The notes below the pieces were generated by a model. It did no database searches. It saw only the letters and a list, made by a program, of their open reading frames with translations, and was not told where the DNA came from. From assembly GCF_003326475.1 (NCBI RefSeq), contig NZ_JPWA01000012.1, positions 1 through 64,000 of the forward strand: DNA of 64,000 bases. Reading direction: 5' to 3'. This stretch comes from Thalassospira xianhensis MCCC 1A02616. GTDB lineage: Bacteria > Pseudomonadota > Alphaproteobacteria > Rhodospirillales > Thalassospiraceae. The position numbers and the translations under genes were made by a program. Shown piece by piece: positions 29,484-37,585 of this stretch; position 1 is the stretch's first letter; each line of letters opens with the position of its first letter.

Positions 29484-30308
29484 TCAGCCGTTAGTGTGCT
29501 CGGCCTTTTTGGCGTCATTCCATAGCGCATCCATTTCTTCCAGATCGGATTGGCTTGCACTTCGCCCATCACGGGCCAATTCGTTTTCGATGAAATGAAA
29601 GCGGCGCGTAAATTTGTGGTTTGCGCGACGCAACGCGACTTCCGGGTCAACGTCCAGCTTGCGTGCCAGATTGGCCATAACAAACAGCATGTCACCAAGT
29701 TCGTCTTCAATTCGGTCCTGATTGGGATTTTGGGTCAGTTCGGCCTGCAGCTCGCCGATTTCTTCGTGCAGCTTGTCAAAAACCTCGTCCGTAGACGGCC
29801 AGTCAAATCCTACGCGCGCGGCCCGTTTTGTCAGTTTTTCGGCCCGCATCAGTGCGGGCAGGGCGCTTGCTACACCATCAAGGGCACTATGGCGTTCATG
29901 CCCTCTCGTCTCGGCCTTTTCTGCTCGCTCTGCGGCCTTAATCTTTTCCCAGGTCTGGTTGACACCATCTGTGGTTTTTACGTCACCGTCACCAAACACA
30001 TGCGGATGCCGAACAATCATCTTTGATACAATGCTGTTTGCGACATCTTCAAAAGTGAAATGGCCTTCTTCAGATGCCATTTGCGAATGAAAGACGACTT
30101 GCAGCAAAAGGTCTCCGAGTTCTTCGCGTAATTCGTTCATATCATTCTGGGCTATCGCATCAGCGACTTCATATGCTTCCTCAATAGTGTAAGGAGCAAT
30201 GGTCGCAAAGTTTTGCTCCAGATCCCAGGGACAACCTCCATCTGGGTCACGCAACCTTGCCATGACATCCAGTAATGCATTGATTGCCTTGCTATTATGA
30301 TCGGTCAT
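29484..30308 (-). CDS. mazG: Nucleoside triphosphate pyrophosphohydrolase MazG
   Basis: Hydrolyses NTPs and dNTPs to monophosphates and can lower (p)ppGpp or remove damaged nucleotides. The 274 residues contain two tandem MazG domains. The first (about 10-115) includes CPWDLEQNFATI, EEAYEVADAI and REELGDLLLQVVFH. The second (about 160-250) includes KLHEEIGEL and IEDELGDMLFVMANLAR. Both retain the EExxE/ExxD metal motifs. It stands alone on minus, downstream of nothing obvious. Confidence 0.94.
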   Translation of the reverse strand: MTDHNSKAINALLDVMARLRDPDGGCPWDLEQNFATIAPYTIEEAYEVADAIAQNDMNELREELGDLLLQVVFHSQMASEEGHFTFEDVANSIVSKMIVRHPHVFGDGDVKTTDGVNQTWEKIKAAERAEKAETRGHERHSALDGVASALPALMRAEKLTKRAARVGFDWPSTDEVFDKLHEEIGELQAELTQNPNQDRIEDELGDMLFVMANLARKLDVDPEVALRRANHKFTRRFHFIENELARDGRSASQSDLEEMDALWNDAKKAEHTNG

Positions 30309-30396
30309 ATTTCTTTTGCCCCGGTGTCATTGGCATGTACTTGGTGTTCTGTCCTAACGTGCCTTATCCTGTCTGGCAAGCAGCCCGATACAACAA

Positions 30397-30433
30397 AGCA
30401 AAACCCGCCAACAGATTGCTGGCGGGTTTTGCT
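30397..30433 (-). terminator. Intrinsic terminator of the ectoine operon
   Basis: A perfect 14-bp inverted repeat, AGCAAAACCCGCCA and TGGCGGGTTTTGCT with a 9-base loop, lies 23 bp beyond the ask stop codon. Read on the minus strand the stem ends in a TTTT run. The same structure could work in both directions and protects mazG from read-through. Confidence 0.88.
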
Positions 30434-30455
30434 CTTTGATAGAGAATAAACATAA

Positions 30456-31955
30456 TCAGGCAGCAGCAAGCTCTTCGGCTTTGTCGGAGCTTTTATCGTC
30501 AGCTTTGCTTTTCTTACCTTCGACAAGGCCGCGATGCAGTGCCTTGATTGCCTTGCTGAAGTCGCCTTCGGCAACAACGAACTGTAGGTCGACCCGGCGG
30601 CTGGGATAGTGGCTAGCGACCAGTTCAATGCCGTCGGCGTCAAGAATGCCAACCGCGCGGGCAAACAGGCCCGGCTGATCAATATTGGCACCGATCACGG
30701 AAACGATCGCCACCTTGCGGGTCTTCACACTTGCTTCGGGTTGTTTTGCTTCGATCTCGTCGACACAGCGGCGAATCTGCTTAAGCGGTGCTGATACATA
30801 ATGCGTGATCGTGTTAGCATTCAGATTCTTGGTGACGGTTGGAACCTTGAAGCGTTTCAGAACACTCAGAATTGTTTCTTCACCACCGGCAACACCAACC
30901 ATGTCCTGATTGAACACTTCGATCTCGAATGCTGTCGGAACGCCAGTCACGATCTCGACACGGCTGTCATCCGGATCCCAATGATCGTCAATAACGGTCC
31001 CCGGGTGTTCCGGTTCAAACGTGTTGGCGATCCGCAGCGGGATGTCATTCTGACGCAGCCCCTTGGCCGCACGCGGATGAATGGCTTCCATCCCCATATT
31101 CGACAGCTGATCGGCGACGTCATAGCTGGTACGACCAATCGGACGCACGGCATCCTCCCCGACGATTCGCGGATCCGCACTCGACAGATGGAATTCCTTG
31201 TGAATGATCGCTTCACGCGCCTGCGTCAGGCAGGCGATACGCGAAAATGTCACTTCACTGTAGCCACGGCCATAAATGCTCATCAGACCTTCGCTGCACT
31301 GGGCATATCCCGTGGCAATCGGAAGCTGTTTCGAGATATCGATATCGGAAAATACCTTTTCGATACGACCGTCAAGAGTTGATGCTTCCGGCTCGCGCCA
31401 GCCCGAAAGGTCGGCAAACACCGCGTTCACCCCCTTGGCGCGGAGCAGTAGCATTGTATTGTGCGCGCTGTGTGACTCACCGATCGCGCTCAGCATCTCA
31501 CGTACCGTCAGCAAGTGCTTTTCAAGCTTGAAATGCCCAAAACTGCAGAGGCGGTGCAAATCCATCAGGCAACTGCGTGTGCCCTCGATACGCTCCTGAA
31601 CAAAGGCGTTGGCCAGCTTGAGTTCAGGCGCATCACCAAAGATTTCTTCATTAATCGCACACATCTTCTCAGAAACCTTGGTCAGGGCATCACCCCATGC
31701 CCAATCGGTTTCAGAGCCCGCATAAAGCTGATAAACACCAGCTTCGCCGGTTTTCTTGTTTTCCAGCAACATGTCGGTAAAACCGCCATAAGCCGAAACC
31801 ACAAAAACGCGGTTATAAAGTTCGCTGTCGCTGCGATTACCGACAAGGATGTTATCCATAACGGCAGTGACCTGCGACATCGACGTTCCGCCGATCTTGT
31901 GAACGCTATGCCCAGCGTCCGTTTTTGCGGCAGTCTTTTTCTGGGCTGAAAGCAT
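30456..31955 (-). CDS. ask: Aspartate kinase of the ectoine pathway (Ask_Ect)
   Basis: Phosphorylates aspartate, the first step towards aspartate semialdehyde, which EctB uses. The 499-residue protein begins with the kinase motif HKIGGTSM (about 19-26) and ends with tandem ACT regions (IVSVIGANIDQPGLFARAVGIL near 425). Specialised Ask_Ect enzymes sit at the end of ect operons and resist normal feedback. Here the gene is last in ectABC-ask, which supports that role. A good AAAGGAGG precedes the ATG. The C-terminal tail is lysine- and alanine-rich low-complexity sequence. Confidence 0.94.
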   Translation of the reverse strand: MLSAQKKTAAKTDAGHSVHKIGGTSMSQVTAVMDNILVGNRSDSELYNRVFVVSAYGGFTDMLLENKKTGEAGVYQLYAGSETDWAWGDALTKVSEKMCAINEEIFGDAPELKLANAFVQERIEGTRSCLMDLHRLCSFGHFKLEKHLLTVREMLSAIGESHSAHNTMLLLRAKGVNAVFADLSGWREPEASTLDGRIEKVFSDIDISKQLPIATGYAQCSEGLMSIYGRGYSEVTFSRIACLTQAREAIIHKEFHLSSADPRIVGEDAVRPIGRTSYDVADQLSNMGMEAIHPRAAKGLRQNDIPLRIANTFEPEHPGTVIDDHWDPDDSRVEIVTGVPTAFEIEVFNQDMVGVAGGEETILSVLKRFKVPTVTKNLNANTITHYVSAPLKQIRRCVDEIEAKQPEASVKTRKVAIVSVIGANIDQPGLFARAVGILDADGIELVASHYPSRRVDLQFVVAEGDFSKAIKALHRGLVEGKKSKADDKSSDKAEELAAA

Positions 31956-32002
31956 GGTGCCTCCTTTGGGGGCGTTTCCTTGAAAAGTCTAAGTCGTCAG
32001 AG

Positions 32003-32032
32003 CTTGGGGCGAACCGTTATGGCCGCCCCAAG
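32003..32032. repeat. Intercistronic hairpin between ectC and ask
   Basis: CTTGGGGCG and CGCCCCAAG form a perfect 9-bp stem around a 12-base loop in the 86-bp gap between ectC and ask. No U-run follows on the minus strand, so it more likely tunes or stabilises parts of the operon mRNA than terminates it fully. Confidence 0.6.
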
Positions 32033-32041
32033 TTCAAAGTC

Positions 32042-32443
32042 CTAGCTGGCAAGTGCATCACCATCCAGCGGGTAGACACCGTTCTCATCATGCGTCTCAC
32101 GCCCGTTGAGTGGCGGATTGAAAGCGCAGGCCACAACCATATCCTCGGTGCCGCCGCGCAAATAATGGCGGTCGTGTTTATCAAGAATGTAAACAGTGCC
32201 CGGTACAATCTTGTATTTCTTGCCATCTGCTATGGTTTCGACTTCACCATTGCCCGAAATGCAATAGACCGTCTCGAAATGATTTGCATAGCAAATCTCG
32301 GTTTCTGTGCCGGCATAAATTGTGGTGATATGGAACGAGAAACCCATACCATCATCGGCAAGTGACAGGCGGGTGCTCTCCCAGTTTTCGGCAACAACCC
32401 GACGACCTGATGCTTCACATTCTTTCAGTGTACGAACAATCAT
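32042..32443 (-). CDS. ectC: L-ectoine synthase
   Basis: Cyclises N-gamma-acetyl-diaminobutyrate to the compatible solute ectoine. The 133-residue cupin carries Glu57, Tyr85 and His93, matching by position the iron-binding residues described for characterised EctC proteins. Other conserved pieces are [23 protein letters not shown] and [15 protein letters not shown]. It is the third gene of the ectABC-ask operon. No ectD hydroxylase gene occurs in the window. Confidence 0.97.
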   Translation of the reverse strand: MIVRTLKECEASGRRVVAENWESTRLSLADDGMGFSFHITTIYAGTETEICYANHFETVYCISGNGEVETIADGKKYKIVPGTVYILDKHDRHYLRGGTEDMVVACAFNPPLNGRETHDENGVYPLDGDALAS

Positions 32444-32478
32444 ATTTAACTCTTTGATTTAATGTCAGTTATGCGGTA

Positions 32479-32500
32479 GGGCAACGCCAACGCGTTGCCC
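32479..32500. repeat. Intercistronic hairpin between ectB and ectC
   Basis: GGGCAACGC-CAAC-GCGTTGCCC is a perfect 9-bp stem with a 4-base loop located 9 bp after the ectB stop. It lacks a U-tract and probably acts on mRNA stability or gives partial termination. Confidence 0.6.
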
Positions 32501-32509
32501 CTGCCAAAA

Positions 32510-33793
32510 TCATTCGGCAGCAGCTTTTGCCGAGGAAATTTCCTTGCCCATTGCTTTGGCTGTCGCCATTTCAAGAATGTCCAGACCATGGGCCAGATCG
32601 TCCTTCGAAATGATCAGCGGCACAAGGCATTTGACAACCTCGTCTTCCGGGCCACTGGTTTCAATGACCAGATTGTGCGTGAAGCATTCCTTGGTAACTT
32701 TGGATGCGAGTTCACCGCTTTCAAAGCAGATACCCTGCATCAATCCACGACCTTTGCGATAGATTTTGCCATCGCCATAACGCTCTGCAATTTGTTCAAG
32801 ACGCTTGCCGAGGAAATCAGCCTTGTCGCGCACATCAGTAGCGAACTTGTCGTCCGACCAGAAATGGTCAAGTGCTGCGGTCGCCGTTACGAAAGCATGG
32901 TTATTGCCGCGGAACGTGCCGTTATGTTCACCAGGATGCCATACATCATATTCAGGCTTGATCAGAACGACAGCCAGCGGCAAGCCATAAGCCGAGAGAG
33001 ATTTTGACAACGTCACCATGTCCGGCTTTATCCCGGCTGGTTCAAAGCTGAAGAAAGTTCCAGTGCGACCGCATCCAGCCTGAATGTCATCAACGATCAG
33101 CAGAATGTCGTGTTTGCGACAAACCTGTTCCAGTTTCTGCAACCAACCGAAATCGGCCGCATTCAAACCGCCTTCACCCTGAACGGTTTCAACGATGATG
33201 GCAGCGGGCAGGGCGATGCCACTGGAATTGTCACCAAGTACGCGATCCAGATACTCGGTCGTGTCGGCACCGTCGCCCATGTAACCGTCGAACGGTACGG
33301 CAACGGCATTATCAAGTGACACGCCGGCTGCGCCACGGTGGTGTTCATTGCCGGTAATAGCCAATGCACCAAGTGTCACACCGTGGAAACCATTGGTGAA
33401 CGAAATGACGGTTTCACGTCCTTTCACCCGGCGGGCAAGCTTAAGAGCCGCTTCAACCGCATTGGTACCTGTTGGCCCAGTGAACTGGATTTTGTAATCC
33501 ATATTTCTCGGCTTCAGCACTTTGCTTTCCATTGCTTCAAGGAACGCTGCCTTGGCCTTGGTGTGCATATCCAATCCATGGGTAATGCCGTTCGACTTGA
33601 TATAGTCGATCAATTTTTCCTGCAGTACAGGATGGTTGTGACCATAATTCAGACTGCCGGCACCAGCCAGAAAATCGAGATAACGCTTGCCGTCAGTATC
33701 AGTCAGCCAAGTACCTTCGGCCTTTTCAAAGGTTACGGGGAAGGAGCGGGCATAGCTCTGAACTTCCGATTCAAGACGATCAAATACAGTCAT
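32510..33793 (-). CDS. ectB: Diaminobutyrate-2-oxoglutarate transaminase
   Basis: PLP-dependent class III aminotransferase that converts aspartate semialdehyde to L-2,4-diaminobutyrate using glutamate. The 427 residues show [15 protein letters not shown] near the N-terminus, VVxTVQGEGG-type sequence in [26 protein letters not shown] and the PLP lysine in [11 protein letters not shown] clear AGAGGG ribosome site precedes ATG 33793. It lies 114 bp downstream of ectA. Confidence 0.97.
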   Translation of the reverse strand: MTVFDRLESEVQSYARSFPVTFEKAEGTWLTDTDGKRYLDFLAGAGSLNYGHNHPVLQEKLIDYIKSNGITHGLDMHTKAKAAFLEAMESKVLKPRNMDYKIQFTGPTGTNAVEAALKLARRVKGRETVISFTNGFHGVTLGALAITGNEHHRGAAGVSLDNAVAVPFDGYMGDGADTTEYLDRVLGDNSSGIALPAAIIVETVQGEGGLNAADFGWLQKLEQVCRKHDILLIVDDIQAGCGRTGTFFSFEPAGIKPDMVTLSKSLSAYGLPLAVVLIKPEYDVWHPGEHNGTFRGNNHAFVTATAALDHFWSDDKFATDVRDKADFLGKRLEQIAERYGDGKIYRKGRGLMQGICFESGELASKVTKECFTHNLVIETSGPEDEVVKCLVPLIISKDDLAHGLDILEMATAKAMGKEISSAKAAAE

Positions 33794-33835
33794 AATTCCC
33801 TCTTTTTGATTGGGAAAATAAAAAATGGTTCTGTC

Positions 33836-33879
33836 ATGCCAAACGTCCGGTCAAGCCGGTTGTTCCAATTAAATGGCAT
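33836..33879. repeat. Inverted repeats in the ectA-ectB gap
   Basis: An outer 6-bp pair (ATGCCA and TGGCAT) encloses a short inner pair (CCGG and CCGG around TCAAG). This is a weaker structure than the hairpins at the two other ect operon junctions. Confidence 0.3.
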
Positions 33880-33907
33880 CAGAATTCAGGAAAATGCGGG
33901 CAGGCAA

Positions 33908-34456
33908 TCAGGCTGCGACACGTGCAACATCTGCGCGTTCGAACGGGCCGATCTGCCACAGTATTTCACTGGCAGCAGCACCGTCGAAATGCGTTTCACG
34001 CTCGAAAAGGACTTTGCGCCTGACCTCGGTTTCGAGTTCACGCGCGACTGAACGGAAAACACCCTGTGACGGCGCATTGGACGATGTGATTGTCGTCTGC
34101 AGCTCGGTCACATTATGACAGATCGGGCGGTCCAGAATTTCGAGGATCATGGATTTCGCCAATTTTAAACCACGCGCTTTGGGCGATACAGCAACCTGCC
34201 AAATAAACAGACGTTCGGGATTTTCCGGTACAATGTAGCCGGAAACGAAGCCCGCAGGTTGACCGTCAAGTTCGGCGATCACGCAGGTGTCGGCAAAGTG
34301 CGAACACTGCAGGAGATTGCAATAAACGGAATTTTCGTCGAGTGGCTTGCATTCCGCGATCAACTCATTGACTGCGGCACCGTCTACGGCCTTGGGTTTC
34401 CGGATCGTAAGATTGGCTTTGTGGCCGCGATTGCCGCTTGTGGTGGCAATTTTCAT
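33908..34456 (-). CDS. ectA: Diaminobutyrate acetyltransferase
   Basis: GNAT-family enzyme that acetylates L-2,4-diaminobutyrate at the gamma nitrogen. The 182 residues include IRKPKAVDGAAVNELIAECKPLDENSVYCNLLQC and the acetyl-CoA site VAVSPKARGLKLAKSMI. LETTITSSN-like sequence (here LQTTITSSNAPSQGVFRSVA) is characteristic of EctA. It is the first gene of the ectABC-ask operon, and the promoter must lie in the 317-bp gap to ectR. Confidence 0.96.
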   Translation of the reverse strand: MKIATTSGNRGHKANLTIRKPKAVDGAAVNELIAECKPLDENSVYCNLLQCSHFADTCVIAELDGQPAGFVSGYIVPENPERLFIWQVAVSPKARGLKLAKSMILEILDRPICHNVTELQTTITSSNAPSQGVFRSVARELETEVRRKVLFERETHFDGAAASEILWQIGPFERADVARVAA

Positions 34457-34773
34457 CGGTCTATCTGCCTCGTTATTTCGATACGCGATCTTTCATGTCG
34501 CGATAAATATATAGAAGATCGATGGAAAAACGTCAACATCTCAACCGTGACGAAAACATTAAACGATATAAGTGATTGGCTTAATTATAAAAATTTTGAT
34601 TCTAACTCTCCACATTTAATCCACAATTCAAAACATAATCAGTTTTCATTTAGCGAAACACGATTGAATTATACTTAGAATATCTATGGAAATAGGATGG
34701 AAAACGTTGCAGGCCACCGGTTTGACGGTTATTACTTCAGTGAAATCAAAACAACAAATATCGGAACTGCAGC
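34457..34773. promoter_or_regulatory. Divergent ectA / ectR control region
   Basis: A 317-bp AT-rich region with no gene. Close to ectA, CGCGAT occurs twice (34484-34489 and 34499-34504), 15 bp apart on the same strand, and next to an AT-rich stretch. Near the ectR start, ATCTAT-GGAA-ATAGGAT (about 34683-34698) is an imperfect palindrome of MarR-operator size. In characterised halotolerant methylotrophs EctR binds in the equivalent position. These sites are candidates only; the promoter elements are not recognisable to me. Confidence 0.4.
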
Positions 34774-35268
34774 ATGGACAAGTTGCACGAAGCGCTCATT
34801 TCAATTCGCCGGATTCTACGTGCCAGCGACATTCACGCAAAAAAGCTGAGTAAGGTCACGGGGCTCAAGACATCGCAACTGATCGTCCTGCAATCCCTGG
34901 ATGAATTCGGAGAGATGACCGTTGGGGAAATCGCCGGAAAAGTCAATCTTGCCCAAGCATCTGCTACGGCATTGGTTGACAAGATTCAGGCCATGAATTT
35001 GGTGAGGCGCGCGCGGGGGGACACGGACAAGCGCAAGGTATTTGTTCAACTGACTGACCATGGTCGGAATGTACTTGATCGCGCGCCTATGGCACTGCAT
35101 GACCGGTTTTCTGATAAATTCAAGGCGCTGGAAGAGTGGGAGCAAAGCTTTCTGATCGCGGCACTCCAGCGCGTTTCCGGGATGATGGATGCCAGCGATT
35201 ATGATGCAGCACCTTTGCTGGATCATGAGGTGATTGTAGAGAAGGGGCCCGAGCCCCCAAGGCCCTGA
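34774..35268 (+). CDS. ectR: MarR-family regulator of ectoine genes (EctR-like)
   Basis: The 164-residue protein has the MarR winged-helix core: KLSKVTGLKTSQLIVLQSLDEFGEMTVGEIAGKVNLAQASATALVDKIQ (about 25-75) and the wing RARGDTDKRKVFVQLTDHGR. Helices at both ends should dimerise. It is divergent from ectA, and MarR-type EctR1 proteins in this position repress ect operons in methylotrophs. The role is inferred from synteny and family. Confidence 0.88.
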   Translation: MDKLHEALISIRRILRASDIHAKKLSKVTGLKTSQLIVLQSLDEFGEMTVGEIAGKVNLAQASATALVDKIQAMNLVRRARGDTDKRKVFVQLTDHGRNVLDRAPMALHDRFSDKFKALEEWEQSFLIAALQRVSGMMDASDYDAAPLLDHEVIVEKGPEPPRP

Positions 35269-35419
35269 AACTTCTCATTAGAAACTTGATATTCCTGCTT
35301 CAAGATCATGAAATATCGAAAAAATTTTTCATTATACAAGTAATTTGATCTGGTGTTACCACAGGACAGGTGCCCACAGCGTGTTAATGTTACAAGGTGG
35401 GCATGCGTATACCTGGCGC

Positions 35420-35831
35420 CATTTCTTCCTCATGATCCTATGGTGCAAGTTTAATGTCGGTCGACGACTGTCCAACCGACTTATCAAGGCTTCCTTTTGC
35501 GAGGCAAAGGCTTCGGGACCGGTTTCATATGCCATCTGATCGATAATCCGACCCAGATCAGAATTCATTAGCCGACTGTTATCGACATATAACGGAAACA
35601 TCTGGTCATTCACCTGATCCATGTGGGGCCGGCCGCAGCCAGTTTCGCCAAGAAACGACGGCTTGCTGGACGCTCCGGCGCATCCGGTTTCTGAACTGGC
35701 GAGGCGACACGATGATTGGCAACATAGATCTCAACACAATCGGCAAGGGCACCAAGTTGCGCTTGATGAAGTCTGTCAGTGCAATTTAGTTCTGGAACAA
35801 GAAGAGTAGCATCAGCCAGATACCGGCTCAT
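35420..35831 (-). pseudogene. Decayed alpha/beta-hydrolase gene
   Basis: Two minus-strand frames hold adjoining pieces of one alpha/beta hydrolase. The first (35831 to 35610) reads ADATLLVPELNCTDRLHQAQ and VEIYVANHRV. The second (from 35622) reads NDQMFPLYVDNSRLMNSDLG and MAYETGPEAFASQKEALISR then LDSR. The block between them, which should hold the GxSxG nucleophile elbow, has been lost and the frame shifts there. The C-terminal portion with the catalytic Asp and His is also missing. Homology is judged by eye. Confidence 0.72.
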
Positions 35832-35996
35832 TATGAGGCACAATGAGCATTTGGATGAATTGTTTGGAAGAAATCTTGGGTAAGATATTGAAATCAAAAA
35901 CTAAATAATTTGTCATAATATATATTATAGAACTTATTCGTATATGAATTACCGGTCCCTACGAGGTCAGATTGCCTGTGTAAAATTATCTTCCCC
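35832..35996. other. AT-rich intergenic stretch
   Basis: No gene is visible. The stretch is strongly AT-rich and includes a perfect 14-bp palindrome, ATAATATATATTAT (35915-35928). It lies upstream of the decayed hydrolase and downstream of the MBL-fold gene. The 151 bases from 35269 to 35419 also show no gene. Confidence 0.5.
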
Positions 35997-36770
35997 TCAT
36001 TCCAAATTGATAATGAGACCATCATATGCTGGCGCGACATGATCCGGCGTATCATCCATGGCTTCGTCATAATCAAACAAAATGCTCATGTGGGTAAAGT
36101 AAGTCTGTTTGGGTTTAAATTCTGCGACCCAGTCCAGCACTTTCTCCAGATGAGCATGCGTGGCATGTGGTTTATGACGCAGGCAATCAACAACCCAAAC
36201 ATCGAGCCCGTAAAGATGTTCACGTGATTCTTCCGGAAAATCGACGACATCCGTTGAATAGGCAAAATTGCCAACTTTGAAACCCAGCGTCTCGCCATAA
36301 CCGTGATCCTGACGAAAAACGGTTATCGGGACCCCTGCTGCCTCGAATGCCCCAGATATCACATGCGGGACCAAGACTGGCTTGTAATAGAAGTCAATAC
36401 CGTCGGCCAAAGGTTCAAACACATAGGCAAAGCGATGGTCAATGTCTGAAATGGTTTCGGGTGCCGCATAGATATCCAGTGGACTATGCATCGCGACATT
36501 GATCCAGCGAAGTTCGTCTATGCCATGCACGTGATCTGCATGCGCATGGGTGAACAGCACAGCATCAATATGATTGATATCATAACGCAATGCCTGCTCG
36601 CGAAAATCCGGCGTCACATCGACAAGTATCTTTTTGCCCGCCTGCTCGATCAGGATCGAGCTTCTGAGCCTCCGATTTTTCGGGTTTCCCGGATTGCACT
36701 TTCCCCAACCCAAGCCAACGGATGGGACACCGTTTGATGATCCGCAGCCCAGAATGGTGATTTTCGTCAC
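35997..36770 (-). CDS. MBL-fold metallo-hydrolase (PhnP-like)
   Basis: Metallo-beta-lactamase-fold hydrolase of 257 residues. The ILGCGSSNGVP opening and the metal motif THAHADHVHGIDELR place it in the PhnP/tRNase Z-like phosphodiesterase group. Further ligands are the Asp in YSTDVVDFPEES and late histidines in HATHAHLEKV. No phn genes surround it, so phosphonate use is not implied. It is coupled to tatD by a one-base overlap, an arrangement (metG-tatD-MBL) conserved in alphaproteobacteria. Confidence 0.9.
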   Translation of the reverse strand: MTKITILGCGSSNGVPSVGLGWGKCNPGNPKNRRLRSSILIEQAGKKILVDVTPDFREQALRYDINHIDAVLFTHAHADHVHGIDELRWINVAMHSPLDIYAAPETISDIDHRFAYVFEPLADGIDFYYKPVLVPHVISGAFEAAGVPITVFRQDHGYGETLGFKVGNFAYSTDVVDFPEESREHLYGLDVWVVDCLRHKPHATHAHLEKVLDWVAEFKPKQTYFTHMSILFDYDEAMDDTPDHVAPAYDGLIINLE

Positions 36771-37585
36771 TATACGCCTGCCTCCGGCGACAGAAGATGC
36801 TTCCGATCCGCCTTGATGAACAGGGCAAAGAAATTATTCGTGGTCGCACGAGCTATTTCATCGGGACTGACACCCTTGATTTGCGCCAGTTTTGCGGCCG
36901 TATGGGCAACATAAGCTGGCTCGTTCGGTTTGCCGCGTTTCGGAACCGGGGCCAGATAAGGTGCATCGGTTTCCACCAGCAGGCGATCAAGTGGCACGTC
37001 GGCAACGGCAGCTTGGATTTCCCGAGCCGAGTTGAAGGTGATAATGCCCGAGCAGGAAATATAGAAACCGATCTTCAGCGCCCTCTGTGCCAGTGCCGCC
37101 GAGCTTGAGAAACAGTGAATGACACCGGTAAACGGCCCCTTTTCATATTCCTCCTCGAGGATGTCCATCGTGTCGTCATCTGCGTTGCGCGTATGAACGA
37201 TCAATGGCAGACCGGTTTCACGGCAGGCTGCAATATGTGCACGAAAGCTCTCTCGCTGCGCTTCTCGCGGGGCATTGTCGTAGTAATAGTCCAGACCACT
37301 TTCACCAATGCCGATGATTTTGGGATCAGACGCCATTTCGATCAGGCGATCAGGTGATGAAAGTCCCTCCTCGCCCGCTTCATGCGGATGAACGCCGATC
37401 GTGCAATAAATATGGTCCGCTTTGGCGGCTACGGCACGGACATTTTCAAATGTCGACAGTTTTACGCCGATACTGACCATCATGCCAACGCCGGCATTTC
37501 GGGCACGCGCGATCGTGCCCGAAAGGTCTTCTGAAAACTGGGGATAGTCCAGATGGCAGTGGCTGTCGACCAGTGCGACATTCAT
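36770..37585 (-). CDS. tatD: TatD-family deoxyribonuclease
   Basis: Metal-dependent TIM-barrel hydrolase of 271 residues. Metal ligands are visible in VDSHCHLDY (His9, His11), IGESGLDYYYD, LPLIVHTRNADDD and VIHCFS, with VETDAPYLAP near the end. TatD proteins are 3'-5' exonucleases or D-aminoacyl-type hydrolases depending on the subgroup. Its start overlaps the metG stop and its stop overlaps the MBL-fold gene start, so all three are probably cotranslated. Confidence 0.93.
   Translation of the reverse strand: MNVALVDSHCHLDYPQFSEDLSGTIARARNAGVGMMVSIGVKLSTFENVRAVAAKADHIYCTIGVHPHEAGEEGLSSPDRLIEMASDPKIIGIGESGLDYYYDNAPREAQRESFRAHIAACRETGLPLIVHTRNADDDTMDILEEEYEKGPFTGVIHCFSSSAALAQRALKIGFYISCSGIITFNSAREIQAAVADVPLDRLLVETDAPYLAPVPKRGKPNEPAYVAHTAAKLAQIKGVSPDEIARATTNNFFALFIKADRKHLLSPEAGV

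Noticed and set aside
30801..31382. 193-residue plus-strand ORF
   Set aside because: Antisense shadow of the ask gene; no motif, and the operon gene on the minus strand is unambiguous.
33338..34051. 237-residue plus-strand ORF across ectB and ectA
   Set aside because: Covers two clear ect genes on the opposite strand and shows no conserved sequence.
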